Shown here: piece after piece, positions 35,141-43,705 of the stretch | How positions within the stretch are numbered: position 1 is the first letter of the stretch | How the letters are laid out: each line of letters opens with the position of its first letter | From: Hyphomicrobiales bacterium | GTDB lineage: Bacteria > Pseudomonadota > Alphaproteobacteria > Rhizobiales > CAJQND01 | NCBI GenBank assembly: GCA_028285595.1 | Contig: JANQOW010000113.1 | Span: 1 to 64,000, forward strand | Direction: 5' to 3' | DNA: 64,000 nucleotides | The notes under the pieces: generated by a model | What the model was told of the DNA's origin: nothing | What the model saw: only the letters and a program-made list of their open reading frames with translations | Database searches by the model: none | Program-made: the position numbers and the translations under genes

Positions 35141-36340
35141 ATGCGTAAACTTATGCGTTCTTGGGGTCGATCATTGTGTGCGGAAACCGTGCGTTTTGGG
35201 CTTGGCGCGGTGCGCCGGATCGTCTGGACCGCTTTGCTTGCGCTGGGTCTAAGTGCCTGTGCAACGGTTCCAGCCGACGGACCTGAGACGGGCTCGGTAA
35301 CGGCTCAGAACGAAGCGGTTGATCTGGAGATCTATACAATAGACCGGGAAGTCGCCTCCATCGTCGCGCGGGAGCACCGGCCCAGCCTGTTGACGCGGCT
35401 GGGACGCAGCCGCCGGTCCGTCACGCCGGTTTTGGGCGCGGGCGATGTGGTGGGCGTGACGGTCTGGGAATCGGTAGATGGCGGTCTCTTTGCCGGTGGT
35501 GCGCAGGGTGGACGCAGCGCCGCGCTGGATGACATCCTGATCGATCGCAAGGGCATGGCGTTTATCCCCTATGCGGGCCGCCTACGCCTGGGCGGGAAGA
35601 CGGTTGAAGGGGCCCGCAGGCTTATTCAAGACAGCCTCGCCAAGGAAACCCTTAAGCCTCAAGTGGAAGTCAGGCTGAAGTCCGACAAGAAACACCGGGT
35701 GGCCGTAACCGGTCTGGTGGGCAAGCCGGGTCTGTACCAGCTAAACCTGGCAGATGGCTCAGGCCAGCTTATTGAGACCATTGCCATGGCCGGCGGTGTG
35801 AAGGGCAAACCTCACCGCACGGTGGTGCGCGTGGTGCGCGGCGAGCGGCAAGGGGCAATCACGCTTGGCCGGCTCCACTCCAGCCCTGGCTATGACATCA
35901 ACCTGTTGCCGGGCGACAAGGTGATCGTTGCCGACAAGCCGAAGACCTTCTCCATTCTTGGAGCTGTGAACAAGTCGTCTGAGCACGAGTTCACCAAATG
36001 GAACTTCATGCTGGTGGACGCCTTGGCTGTGGCGGGCGGGCTGGCCGATACGCGGGCTGACAGAACCGGGGTCTTCCTGTTCCGGTTTGAAAGCGGCCGG
36101 GTGGTCAACGCCCTGCGCCGGCTCGTGGGCAAGCCGGAGACCGAAGCCCGGCGCGTGCCAATCGTTTATCAACTGAACCTCATGGAGGGCCAATCGGTGT
36201 TCGATGCCAAAGCGTTCCAAATGCAGGACCAGGACACAATCTTAGTGACGAACGCCCCGCTTCACCAGTGGAACAAGGTGCTGACGTCGGTGAGCAAGGC
36301 CGTCTTCCTGGCCCGCTCCGGCATCTCTTTCGCCGACTAG
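35141..36340 (+). CDS. Capsule polysaccharide export outer-membrane lipoprotein (Wza/KpsD-like)
   Basis: Protein of 399 residues with a long signal peptide ending in the lipobox LSAC, so the mature protein is a lipid-anchored periplasmic/outer-membrane component. The Poly_export region (PVLGAGDVVGVTVWES through FIPYAGRLRLGGKTVEGARR) is followed by two SLBB-like segments (VAVTGLVGKPGLYQLNLADG and KTFSILGAVNKSSEHEF). It forms the outer-membrane channel through which capsule leaves. GGGAAAG precedes the ATG. It sits 22 bp after the dioxygenase gene and before kpsC. Confidence 0.9.
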   Translation: MRKLMRSWGRSLCAETVRFGLGAVRRIVWTALLALGLSACATVPADGPETGSVTAQNEAVDLEIYTIDREVASIVAREHRPSLLTRLGRSRRSVTPVLGAGDVVGVTVWESVDGGLFAGGAQGGRSAALDDILIDRKGMAFIPYAGRLRLGGKTVEGARRLIQDSLAKETLKPQVEVRLKSDKKHRVAVTGLVGKPGLYQLNLADGSGQLIETIAMAGGVKGKPHRTVVRVVRGERQGAITLGRLHSSPGYDINLLPGDKVIVADKPKTFSILGAVNKSSEHEFTKWNFMLVDALAVAGGLADTRADRTGVFLFRFESGRVVNALRRLVGKPETEARRVPIVYQLNLMEGQSVFDAKAFQMQDQDTILVTNAPLHQWNKVLTSVSKAVFLARSGISFAD

Positions 36341-36416
36341 TGCTCGCCTGAAGGTGCCAGTCTCAACCGCATATTCGCCGCACATTCCTCTGAGCCAGAG
36401 CGAAAACTGCTCTAGA

Positions 36417-38486
36417 ATGGCAGCGATGCGCGGTGTGGACTTTCTTGATTCGGATGGCTCTGGCCTCAGCATAGGTCTGTGCTCGTTGGGCCTGATGCGG
36501 CTGAAGATGTTGCCTCAGTTCCTGGGCCTCACGAAGGCTCGCTTCCGCTATGCCTTCACGGGCGATTGGAGAGACCACGATATTTTCATCGGCTGGGGAC
36601 GCAAGCCAAGCGGCCAGAAGGCCGTGCAGCAGGCAGAGGCGCAAGGCAAGCCCTTCCTCCTGTTGGAAGACGGGTTTCTGCGCTCCGTTTACCCCAACAG
36701 TGTCCAGAGCTCGGCGGCCTTGAGCTTGGCCGTGGATGACAGAGGCATCTACTACGACGCGCACCACCCCTCGCGGCTGGAAGATCTGATCTCCCAGGGC
36801 GCTCAAGCCCAAGACGGTGCGCGGATCATTCAAACCCTTAAACACCATCGCCTGGGCAAATACAACGACACTCAGAACGCGGGAGCCCGGGAGCTTGAGG
36901 GTCAGGACCACGTGCTCGTGATCGATCAGACCGCGGGAGACCTCTCCGTACAAGGTGCCCTTGCAGACGGCCGGGATTTTGACGCCATGCTGGAGGCAGC
37001 CAGAGATGAAAATCCCGGCGCAAAGATTGTTATCAAGTCTCACCCTGAAACCATTGCCGGCACCCGAAAGGGCTATCTATCTGGCGCACAGGGATGCCAG
37101 ATCCTCACCCATCCCATCAATCCCTGGGACCTGTTTGCCAAGGTGAGCCGGGTCTACACGGTGTCCAGCCAACTGGGCTTCGATGCCCTGATGGCCGGCA
37201 AGCCCCTGCGCTGCTTCGGTATGCCCTTCTATGCCGGCTGGGGCCTCAGTGAAGACGAGAAACCCTGCCCGCGCCGCACGGCGCGGCCCACCGTTGAGCA
37301 ACTGGCCGGCGCTGCCTATGGCGCGTATTGCCGGTATGTTGACCCCTATACGGCGGCGCGCACCAGTTTTGATCAGACGGCGCAAACCTTGGTGACCCTC
37401 CGCGATGCGGCCCGGCAGGGCCGCGATCTCGGACCCTTTTTGAACATCTACCCCTGGAACAGGAACGCAATGCGCGCCATGTTCCAACTGCCAGCCCACG
37501 GCAAACGCTTCTTTTCCTCACCCAAAAAGGCCATCGCGCAGGCCCGCGCGGTCGCCGGCCCCGTCACCACCTGGGCCACACGGGCCCAATCCGGGCTCGC
37601 TGAAGACTGTGCGGCTGCAGGAGTTGATCTTTACCGCATCGAAGACGGGTTTGTCCGCTCGGTAGGCCTTGGCTCCAACTTCCATCAACCCATGTCGCTG
37701 GTGCTGGACAGGACAGGCATCTATTACGACTCAAGCAAACCCAGCGATTTGGAAACTCTTCTGGCCAGCCACGCGTTCGATGAGGCCCTGCTGCAGCGCG
37801 CGCGGGAGTTGATCGACTGGCTCACCTCAAATGACATCACGAAGTACAATCTTGCAAACACAGGCACGGTTGAGCACCTGCCGTCCGGCAAACTGAAGAT
37901 CTTGGTGCCCGGGCAGGTGGAGGATGATGCTTCGGTTCTGCACTCCGGGAGCACGCTCAAATCCTCCACCCAACTGCTCGCCGCCGTGCGGGCCGCACAT
38001 CCGGACGCTTTCATCATGTTCAAGCCCCATCCAGATGTGGTGTCCGGCCAACGCATCGGGCTCTGGCGCAAGGGGGATGCGGAGGGCTTGGCGGATCTCT
38101 TCTTGGAAGACGTCCCGATTGTTGAGGCCATCGCCGCCTGCGACGAGGTGCATGTCCTCACCTCTTTGGCCGGCTTTGAGGGAGTGCTCCGCGGCAAACG
38201 GGTGACGTGTTATGGCCTGCCCTTCTATGCCGGTTGGGGGCTGACGACAGACAGACTGCACGCAGACAGGCGCGGCCGGAAGCTAACACTTGAACAGCTC
38301 GTGGCAGGCAGTATGATTCTTTACCCGAATTATCTTGACCCGGTGACGCTGCTGCCCTGCGGCCCGGAAACGGCTATCACGCGTATCTTAGAGAGTAAGT
38401 CAACGCCCGGACGGCGAAGTGCATTGGTCGTCTCCCGGGAACTGCTTGCGGCCTGCCGGCGGACCCTGCGGGCGCTTAAATCCTGA
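36417..38486 (+). CDS. kpsC: Capsule biosynthesis protein KpsC (dual Kdo transferase)
   Basis: Protein of about 689 residues made of two similar glycosyltransferase modules, as expected for KpsC, which alternates beta-2,4 and beta-2,7 Kdo additions. Duplicate motifs are visible: LLLEDGFLRSV and YRIEDGFVRSVGLGS; GIYYDAHHPS and GIYYDSSKPS; VIKSHPE and FKPHPDV; CFGMPFYAGWGLS and CYGLPFYAGWGLT. The start is uncertain: a GTG at 36354 is in frame, but its ribosome binding site is poor and the first recognised sequence lies past ATG 36417. It precedes kpsM by 23 bp. Confidence 0.9.
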   Translation: MAAMRGVDFLDSDGSGLSIGLCSLGLMRLKMLPQFLGLTKARFRYAFTGDWRDHDIFIGWGRKPSGQKAVQQAEAQGKPFLLLEDGFLRSVYPNSVQSSAALSLAVDDRGIYYDAHHPSRLEDLISQGAQAQDGARIIQTLKHHRLGKYNDTQNAGARELEGQDHVLVIDQTAGDLSVQGALADGRDFDAMLEAARDENPGAKIVIKSHPETIAGTRKGYLSGAQGCQILTHPINPWDLFAKVSRVYTVSSQLGFDALMAGKPLRCFGMPFYAGWGLSEDEKPCPRRTARPTVEQLAGAAYGAYCRYVDPYTAARTSFDQTAQTLVTLRDAARQGRDLGPFLNIYPWNRNAMRAMFQLPAHGKRFFSSPKKAIAQARAVAGPVTTWATRAQSGLAEDCAAAGVDLYRIEDGFVRSVGLGSNFHQPMSLVLDRTGIYYDSSKPSDLETLLASHAFDEALLQRARELIDWLTSNDITKYNLANTGTVEHLPSGKLKILVPGQVEDDASVLHSGSTLKSSTQLLAAVRAAHPDAFIMFKPHPDVVSGQRIGLWRKGDAEGLADLFLEDVPIVEAIAACDEVHVLTSLAGFEGVLRGKRVTCYGLPFYAGWGLTTDRLHADRRGRKLTLEQLVAGSMILYPNYLDPVTLLPCGPETAITRILESKSTPGRRSALVVSRELLAACRRTLRALKS

Positions 38487-38509
38487 ACGGAGCAACCAGA
38501 CAGACGCTT

Positions 38510-39313
38510 ATGAAATCTGCCCTGATCACAAATCAGCTTACGCGCGGCTTTCAGATACAGCGCTCGGTGGTGTTTGCCCTCTTCATGAAGGAGTACCGGG
38601 CAAAGCTGGCCGGCAGCCGGTTCGGGCTACTCTGGTCGCTGGCCGAACCGCCCGCCTATATGCTCATCTTGTCCTTCGTCTGGTTGGCCATTGGCCGCGA
38701 AGAGATCCTCGGCGTGCCGGTTTTTCTGTTCATCGCGTTGGGCATGCTGGCGTTGAAACTCTTTCAGTCGGGCATCAACACCGTGAGTTCGGCGGTGCGT
38801 CAGAACCTGAACCTACTGGACTATCCAAACGTCAAACCCATCGATGCCTTCTACGCGCGTTATATGGCGGAGGTCATGGTCCTTGCCATTTCCGGGGTTG
38901 GGCTGATTGGTGGACTCTATTGGATTTTGGGATACGAGATCGCCCCCCGCGATGTCCCTTTGTTGCTCGTGACCATCATTCTGGCCCTGCTGAACGCACT
39001 GGGCCTGAGCATCTTTCTGGGCGTCTACAAGACCAAGTCGGAATCTTTCCAACGGGCGGTGACCATTGCGGCTCAGCCGCTCCTTTTCATCTCGGCGGTG
39101 TTCTATCCCTTATCGATCATTCCGCTGGAGGGGCAATACTGGCTGAGTTGGAACCCCATTGTGCAGGTCAACGAGCTTGTCCGGGTGGCCATGTTCGGCT
39201 GGACCCCGGCCAACACGGTCAGCCTTGAATATCTGTTTTTGTGCACTCTGGTTTCGCTGTTCCTGGCCTATCTGGCCTACTTTGCGAATCGGTTTACGCT
39301 TTTAAAGAAATAA
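38510..39313 (+). CDS. kpsM: Capsule ABC transporter permease KpsM
   Basis: Integral membrane subunit of 267 residues of the ABC-2 exporter. About six hydrophobic helices follow a cytoplasmic N terminus. Family marks are FALFMKEYRAKLAGSRFGLLWSLAEPP and the later AAQPLLFISAVFYPLSIIP and WNPIVQVNELVR. Works with the ATPase encoded at 41753. KpsM and KpsT are separated here by kpsE and a hydrolase gene, whereas they are usually adjacent. Confidence 0.92.
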   Translation: MKSALITNQLTRGFQIQRSVVFALFMKEYRAKLAGSRFGLLWSLAEPPAYMLILSFVWLAIGREEILGVPVFLFIALGMLALKLFQSGINTVSSAVRQNLNLLDYPNVKPIDAFYARYMAEVMVLAISGVGLIGGLYWILGYEIAPRDVPLLLVTIILALLNALGLSIFLGVYKTKSESFQRAVTIAAQPLLFISAVFYPLSIIPLEGQYWLSWNPIVQVNELVRVAMFGWTPANTVSLEYLFLCTLVSLFLAYLAYFANRFTLLKK

Positions 39314-39315
39314 GT

Positions 39316-40407
39316 ATGAGCCGCTTTCTCAACATATCCTCAGCGGGCCTGTTCCTCCTGCTCTTCCTTTTGCCAGTCGCGGCGGTTTCCCTTTACCATG
39401 CGCTCTATTCCACCGACCGGTATGAGAGCGTGGCCTCAGCCATTATCACCGAGCAGAAGCCGTCTGCCACATCGTTGGATTTGTCGCTGATCGGCCTGCC
39501 CTCAACAGCTTCAGACCATGATGCCCATGTGGTGGAGCAACTCATCTTGTCACGGGATATGATGGCCTATCTGGATGAGAAGATCGGTCTTCGCAAACAC
39601 CTGTCCAGCCCGGAGATCGATTACTTCTCCCGCCTTGCAGAAGATGCGACCTATGAGGAGTTTCTGGAGCTCTACAGGGACTACATCACCGTTGACTACA
39701 ACATCGAGACCAAGATCCTCACCATCGCCGTGCAGGCCTTTGAGCGCGATTATGCCCAGAACACCTTGAAACTCATTCTGGCCCGGTCCGATGAGTTCAT
39801 TGATGCCCTCAACAACAGAATGAGCCAGGAACAGGTGCGGTTCTTCCTGCAGGAGGAAAAGAAGCGCAAGAAGGAGATGCTGGACGCCAAAGAGAAGCTG
39901 CTGGCGTTTCAACAAGCCAACAAGATTTTCAGCACAGAGGCGGAAGCCCAAACCATTTTCACCACGATTGGAGCGCTGGAAACCCTGGCGGCGCAAAAAC
40001 AATCCGAGCTTGATAGCAGGGCGAAGATCCTCTCCAAGAACTCCGCGATTTTGCAGGAGCTGAAGGCCCAAATTGCCTCGCTTCAACGGCAGATCACCGC
40101 AGAAAAGGCAAGGCTCGCCGGCGGCGAGGGCCGAGACATCAGCGAAATCCAGTCGGATTTTGCCGCGGTCCAACTTGAAGTGGAGTTGGCCACCACGGCA
40201 TTCAAGTCCACGCTGGCCACGCTGGAACAGGTGCGCGTGGAGGCCGCCCGGAAGCTGAAGTTCCTGATCGTTGTCACCGAACCCAGCTTGGCGGACGACT
40301 CAGAATTTCCACGCCGCTGGTACATTGTCTTCTCTACCATGATGATTGCTCTGATGGTCTATGTGGTGGCATCGCTTGTCATGGCAATCGTGCGAGAGCA
40401 TGCTTAA
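39316..40407 (+). CDS. kpsE: Capsule export inner-membrane protein KpsE (PCP family)
   Basis: Protein of 363 residues with the two-helix topology of polysaccharide co-polymerases: TM1 near 10-27, a long periplasmic coiled coil with repeated Lys/Glu/Gln heptads, and TM2 near the C terminus (YIVFSTMMIALMVYVVASLVM). It is thought to bridge the ABC transporter to the Wza/KpsD-like channel. The start at 39316 sits 2 bp after the kpsM stop. Its 3' end overlaps the next gene by 8 bp. Confidence 0.9.
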   Translation: MSRFLNISSAGLFLLLFLLPVAAVSLYHALYSTDRYESVASAIITEQKPSATSLDLSLIGLPSTASDHDAHVVEQLILSRDMMAYLDEKIGLRKHLSSPEIDYFSRLAEDATYEEFLELYRDYITVDYNIETKILTIAVQAFERDYAQNTLKLILARSDEFIDALNNRMSQEQVRFFLQEEKKRKKEMLDAKEKLLAFQQANKIFSTEAEAQTIFTTIGALETLAAQKQSELDSRAKILSKNSAILQELKAQIASLQRQITAEKARLAGGEGRDISEIQSDFAAVQLEVELATTAFKSTLATLEQVRVEAARKLKFLIVVTEPSLADDSEFPRRWYIVFSTMMIALMVYVVASLVMAIVREHA

Positions 40408-41611
40408 GCAAAGCGTTCACCGGCGTAAGGTCTTTTACATCAGCGGATTTGACCCTAAGGGCCCGTCTCACTATCACGCCCTATATGCCGAGGAAGCCGC
40501 TAAGCAGACGCCTCTCAATGGTCTTGCCATCACACTGGGCGCAACCAGGCGCAAGGGTCGCGTGACCACCGCCTGGTCTCTCACCGGCCGCATGGAGGCC
40601 ATACGCATTGAGGCCGACTATGAAGTTCTGCGCTGGGACGACATTATGCGGCAGCGCATGCGCATGGGCTCGCTTGAGTTCGCGCAAACCGTGCTGCGCA
40701 CCTACTGGCACTTTGTGCGCACCGGTGCCCTGTGGCAAATCCTGAAAACCTCCTATCCGCCCTTTCTGGCGGGGGTTTATCCCATCGCTCTCCTCTGTGC
40801 GCTTTTAGGCCTTGCAGCGCTTGCCGGGATTGTTGTGTACATGAGTGCACCCTCGTTGGTTTCCATCCCAGCCGGTCTCGGTGCGGCCGTTCTGACGCTT
40901 TACTTTGGCAGACGGCTCGAGCGCCGGGTCCCGATTTTCTGGCCGCTGCATATTTTTGCCTTTGCCGCCGACCACATGGCCGGGCGCATACCGGAGATGG
41001 ATGAGCGCATCGCCCTTTTTGCCGATGAAATCGCACGCCACGCAGCCACCTCCCCAGACGATGAAATCCTGATCGCCAGCCACAGCAACGGCACCGTGAT
41101 CGCGGCATTGGCGCTAGCGGCAGCTCTGAAGGTTGACCCGCACCTTCTCAGACGGGGCCCGGTGGTGTCTTTCCTGACGCTCGGCCACAGCATTCCCATG
41201 TGCAGCTTATTGCCCGAGGCAAAGGCCTTGCGGCAGGCTCTTAGGACCATTGCGGATGACGATGGCGTTGCCTGGATCGACATCAGCGCCGCGCGCGACG
41301 GCGCCTGCTTTGCCCTGACGGACCCTTTAAGCGCATCAGGCCTGGAGCCGGCCAAGCCCGCCGCAGCAAAGCCGAAACTGCTCTCCCTGCCCATAGGCGA
41401 GCTGTTTACGCCAGAGACCTTCCGCAGCACACTGCGCCACCGTTGGCTGCGCCTTCACTTTCAATATCTCATGGCCACGGAGCGCCCGACGCCGTTGGAC
41501 TACTTCTTGATCACCGCCGGCCCCCTCACCCTGGCGGAACGATTTTCGGCCTTTGTCTCGCGTGAAGGCTTTGCCAAGTTCCGCCTCTTCTCGGCAGGTT
41601 CAGTCACATAA
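40400..41611 (+). CDS. Alpha/beta hydrolase-like protein with internal membrane hairpin, capsule locus
   Basis: Protein of 403 residues. A soluble N-terminal part (FYISGFDPKGPSHYHALYAE) precedes two hydrophobic segments near 115-170, which suggests a membrane-embedded hairpin. A nucleophile-elbow-like ILIASHSNGTVIAALALAAAL follows. The elbow reads S-H-S-N-G instead of G-x-S-x-G. No close family is recognised; PGAP1/lipase-type serine hydrolases are the nearest analogy. It overlaps kpsE by 8 bp, so it is translated with the capsule export genes. A role in trimming an acyl group or lipid of the capsule is a guess. Confidence 0.7.
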   Translation: MLKQSVHRRKVFYISGFDPKGPSHYHALYAEEAAKQTPLNGLAITLGATRRKGRVTTAWSLTGRMEAIRIEADYEVLRWDDIMRQRMRMGSLEFAQTVLRTYWHFVRTGALWQILKTSYPPFLAGVYPIALLCALLGLAALAGIVVYMSAPSLVSIPAGLGAAVLTLYFGRRLERRVPIFWPLHIFAFAADHMAGRIPEMDERIALFADEIARHAATSPDDEILIASHSNGTVIAALALAAALKVDPHLLRRGPVVSFLTLGHSIPMCSLLPEAKALRQALRTIADDDGVAWIDISAARDGACFALTDPLSASGLEPAKPAAAKPKLLSLPIGELFTPETFRSTLRHRWLRLHFQYLMATERPTPLDYFLITAGPLTLAERFSAFVSREGFAKFRLFSAGSVT

Positions 41612-41752
41612 AGCCCTTAATTATCAACCATAAAGTGGCCTTGCGAAACCTATCGCCCGTGGCGCCGCACGTGCCCTGGTTACCGTTCCTTAACCATGGC
41701 GGGACAATGGTGCAGTCACCGGTGAGTAACTTGTATGCGTTGTTAGTGTCCC

Positions 41753-42757
41753 ATGATCGTGTTCGACAATGTCACGAAGTATTTTCCCACCAAGCATGGG
41801 CGAAAATACATTCTGCGGGACGTGTCGCTCACCCTCAAAACAGGCGAGAACGTTGGCGTGATCGGTCCCAATGGGGCCGGCAAGACCACCATGATGCGGC
41901 TCATTTGCGGCGTGGACATCCCCAATGCCGGGCGGATAGACACCACATATTTCCTCTCTTGGCCCATGGGGCTCGCCGGCGGTCTGCAGGGGGCCATGAG
42001 CGGGCGCGAGAACGCCAAGTTCGTCTGCCGCATTCTCGGCGAACCGGAAGACCGCCTGGCAGAGAAACTGGCGTTCATTCAAGACTTCGCCGAGATTGGA
42101 TCTGACTTCGATCTGCCGGTGCAAAACTATTCAAACGGCATGCGCGCCAGGCTGAACTTTGCCATCTCCATGGGCTTCAAATTCGACTGCTATGTGGTCG
42201 ACGAACTCACCGCGGTTGGCGATCAGCGGTTTCGGGAGAAGAGCGCCAAGTTCTTCAAGGACAAGCGTGATGAAGCCTGCTTCATCAAGGTGTCCCATAA
42301 TCTGAAAGAGCTGGAGGATGAGTGCGACAGCGCGCTCTTCATCATGGATGGCAAGCTGTACTATTTTCCCGAGATCCGCGAGGGAATCCAATCCTACAAA
42401 GATGTGCTGAACGGCAGCACTCCGCCGACGTTGAACACTCACCTGGTCAGCAAACGCCAGCATGTTTCCGGTTCAGGCAAAAGCTGGCTTGGCGCCCTGG
42501 CGTCTGTGAACCTCAAAGCACCGCTCTTTAAACGTAAACCTAAGGGCCATGTGCTGATCCGCGAGCCCGAACGCGCAAAACAGCCCGCTGTGCCCCTCAC
42601 CAGTCCAGCTCCGAAACCCTCCATGCCGGAGCCGTCCATGCCTCCTCCGGCGCCTCGTGAGCTGGTATGTTCTCCACAGGTGGAAGAAAAACCTAAACTT
42701 GATCGTTTCGCCCATTGCACAGACATTCTAGAACGAATGTTGGACGTGAGAAAATAA
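41753..42757 (+). CDS. kpsT: Capsule ABC transporter ATP-binding protein KpsT with Pro-rich tail
   Basis: ATPase subunit of 334 residues. Walker A is GPNGAGKTT (38-46), the signature loop NYSNGMRARL, and Walker B FDCYVVDELTAVGD. YKDVL ends the core at about residue 224. An extra C-terminal tail of about 110 residues, rich in Pro (PAPKPSMPEPSMPPPAP), is not usual for KpsT (about 220 residues) and may be a docking extension. The start is 141 bp after the hydrolase stop, with TTAACC in the gap. It powers export of the capsule with the KpsM permease. Confidence 0.9.
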   Translation: MIVFDNVTKYFPTKHGRKYILRDVSLTLKTGENVGVIGPNGAGKTTMMRLICGVDIPNAGRIDTTYFLSWPMGLAGGLQGAMSGRENAKFVCRILGEPEDRLAEKLAFIQDFAEIGSDFDLPVQNYSNGMRARLNFAISMGFKFDCYVVDELTAVGDQRFREKSAKFFKDKRDEACFIKVSHNLKELEDECDSALFIMDGKLYYFPEIREGIQSYKDVLNGSTPPTLNTHLVSKRQHVSGSGKSWLGALASVNLKAPLFKRKPKGHVLIREPERAKQPAVPLTSPAPKPSMPEPSMPPPAPRELVCSPQVEEKPKLDRFAHCTDILERMLDVRK

Positions 42758-42777
42758 ATCCCCCTGGGTGATCATCA

Positions 42778-43572
42778 ATGGACGCTTTGCTCTCCGTGGA
42801 GAACTGGTTCACGCTGGCAATGCTTGTGCTTTTGCAAGCCGTGCTCGGTTTCGACAACCTCCTTTACATATCAATTGAATCAAAGCGGGTGCCGCCCGAA
42901 CGCCAAGCGTTTGTGAGGCGGATCGGCATCGCGCTGGCGATTATCCTCAGGATCATCTTGTTGTTCGTGCTGGTTCAAGCAATCCAGTACTTCCAGGACC
43001 CGTTTTTCAAAATTGATTGGCCGGGTTGGATCAAGATCGATGCGAACGTTCACAGCTTCATCGTCCTGTTTGGCGGCGCATTCATCATTTACACCGCTGT
43101 CAAAGAGATCTTTCATATGCTGGCAGCGGATGATCTGGAGGCTGACGGCACCGCAAGCCGAACGGTGGGCAGCGCCATCTTCTGGATTGTGGCCATGAAC
43201 CTCATCTTTTCGTTTGATTCCATTCTCAGCGCCATGGCGCTTACCGAAGTGTTCTGGGTCATGGCCACAGCCATCATCATCAGTGGGGTGATGATGATCT
43301 GGCTGTCTGATCATGTGGCTGAGTTCCTCGACCGCAACCGGATGTATGAGGTTTTGGGACTGTTTATCTTGTTCATCGTCGGCATTCTGCTGGTGTCCGA
43401 AGGCGGACACCTGGCGCATCTTTCGCTCTTCGGGCATCCCATCGAGCCCATGGCAAAGAGCACGTTCTACTTTGTCATCTTCGTGCTGGTGGTGGTCGAC
43501 CTGGTGCAGGGTCGCTACCAGCGCAAACTCACCCAAAGAAAGATGCGGCGCGAACAAAGGCAGGCGCAATGA
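42778..43572 (+). CDS. TerC-family integral membrane protein
   Basis: About 264 residues with seven or so hydrophobic helices. Family motifs GFDNLLYIS in the first helix region and SFDSILSAMAL later carry the conserved acidic residues. TerC proteins are linked to tellurium resistance and to manganese/metal export during secretion. The C terminus is a Lys/Arg/Gln-rich tail. The gene lies 20 bp after kpsT and may be read with the capsule locus, though its function is unlikely to be capsule-specific. Confidence 0.87.
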   Translation: MDALLSVENWFTLAMLVLLQAVLGFDNLLYISIESKRVPPERQAFVRRIGIALAIILRIILLFVLVQAIQYFQDPFFKIDWPGWIKIDANVHSFIVLFGGAFIIYTAVKEIFHMLAADDLEADGTASRTVGSAIFWIVAMNLIFSFDSILSAMALTEVFWVMATAIIISGVMMIWLSDHVAEFLDRNRMYEVLGLFILFIVGILLVSEGGHLAHLSLFGHPIEPMAKSTFYFVIFVLVVVDLVQGRYQRKLTQRKMRREQRQAQ

Positions 43573-43705
43573 GGGCGGTTTGCACCCCCTTCTAGGTGCT
43601 GCCGTAACGTAAGGTATTCCCTCATTTTATGGGTAATAGGAAACCGGAAGTTTACCTTTATGGCACAACTTAGATCCCTAATGGGGAAGGGATGGAGTTG
43701 TTGCG

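Noticed and set aside
41620-41752. CtrA box before kpsT
   Set aside because: Isolated TTAA/TTAACC sequences occur, but none has a second half-site at the required spacing.
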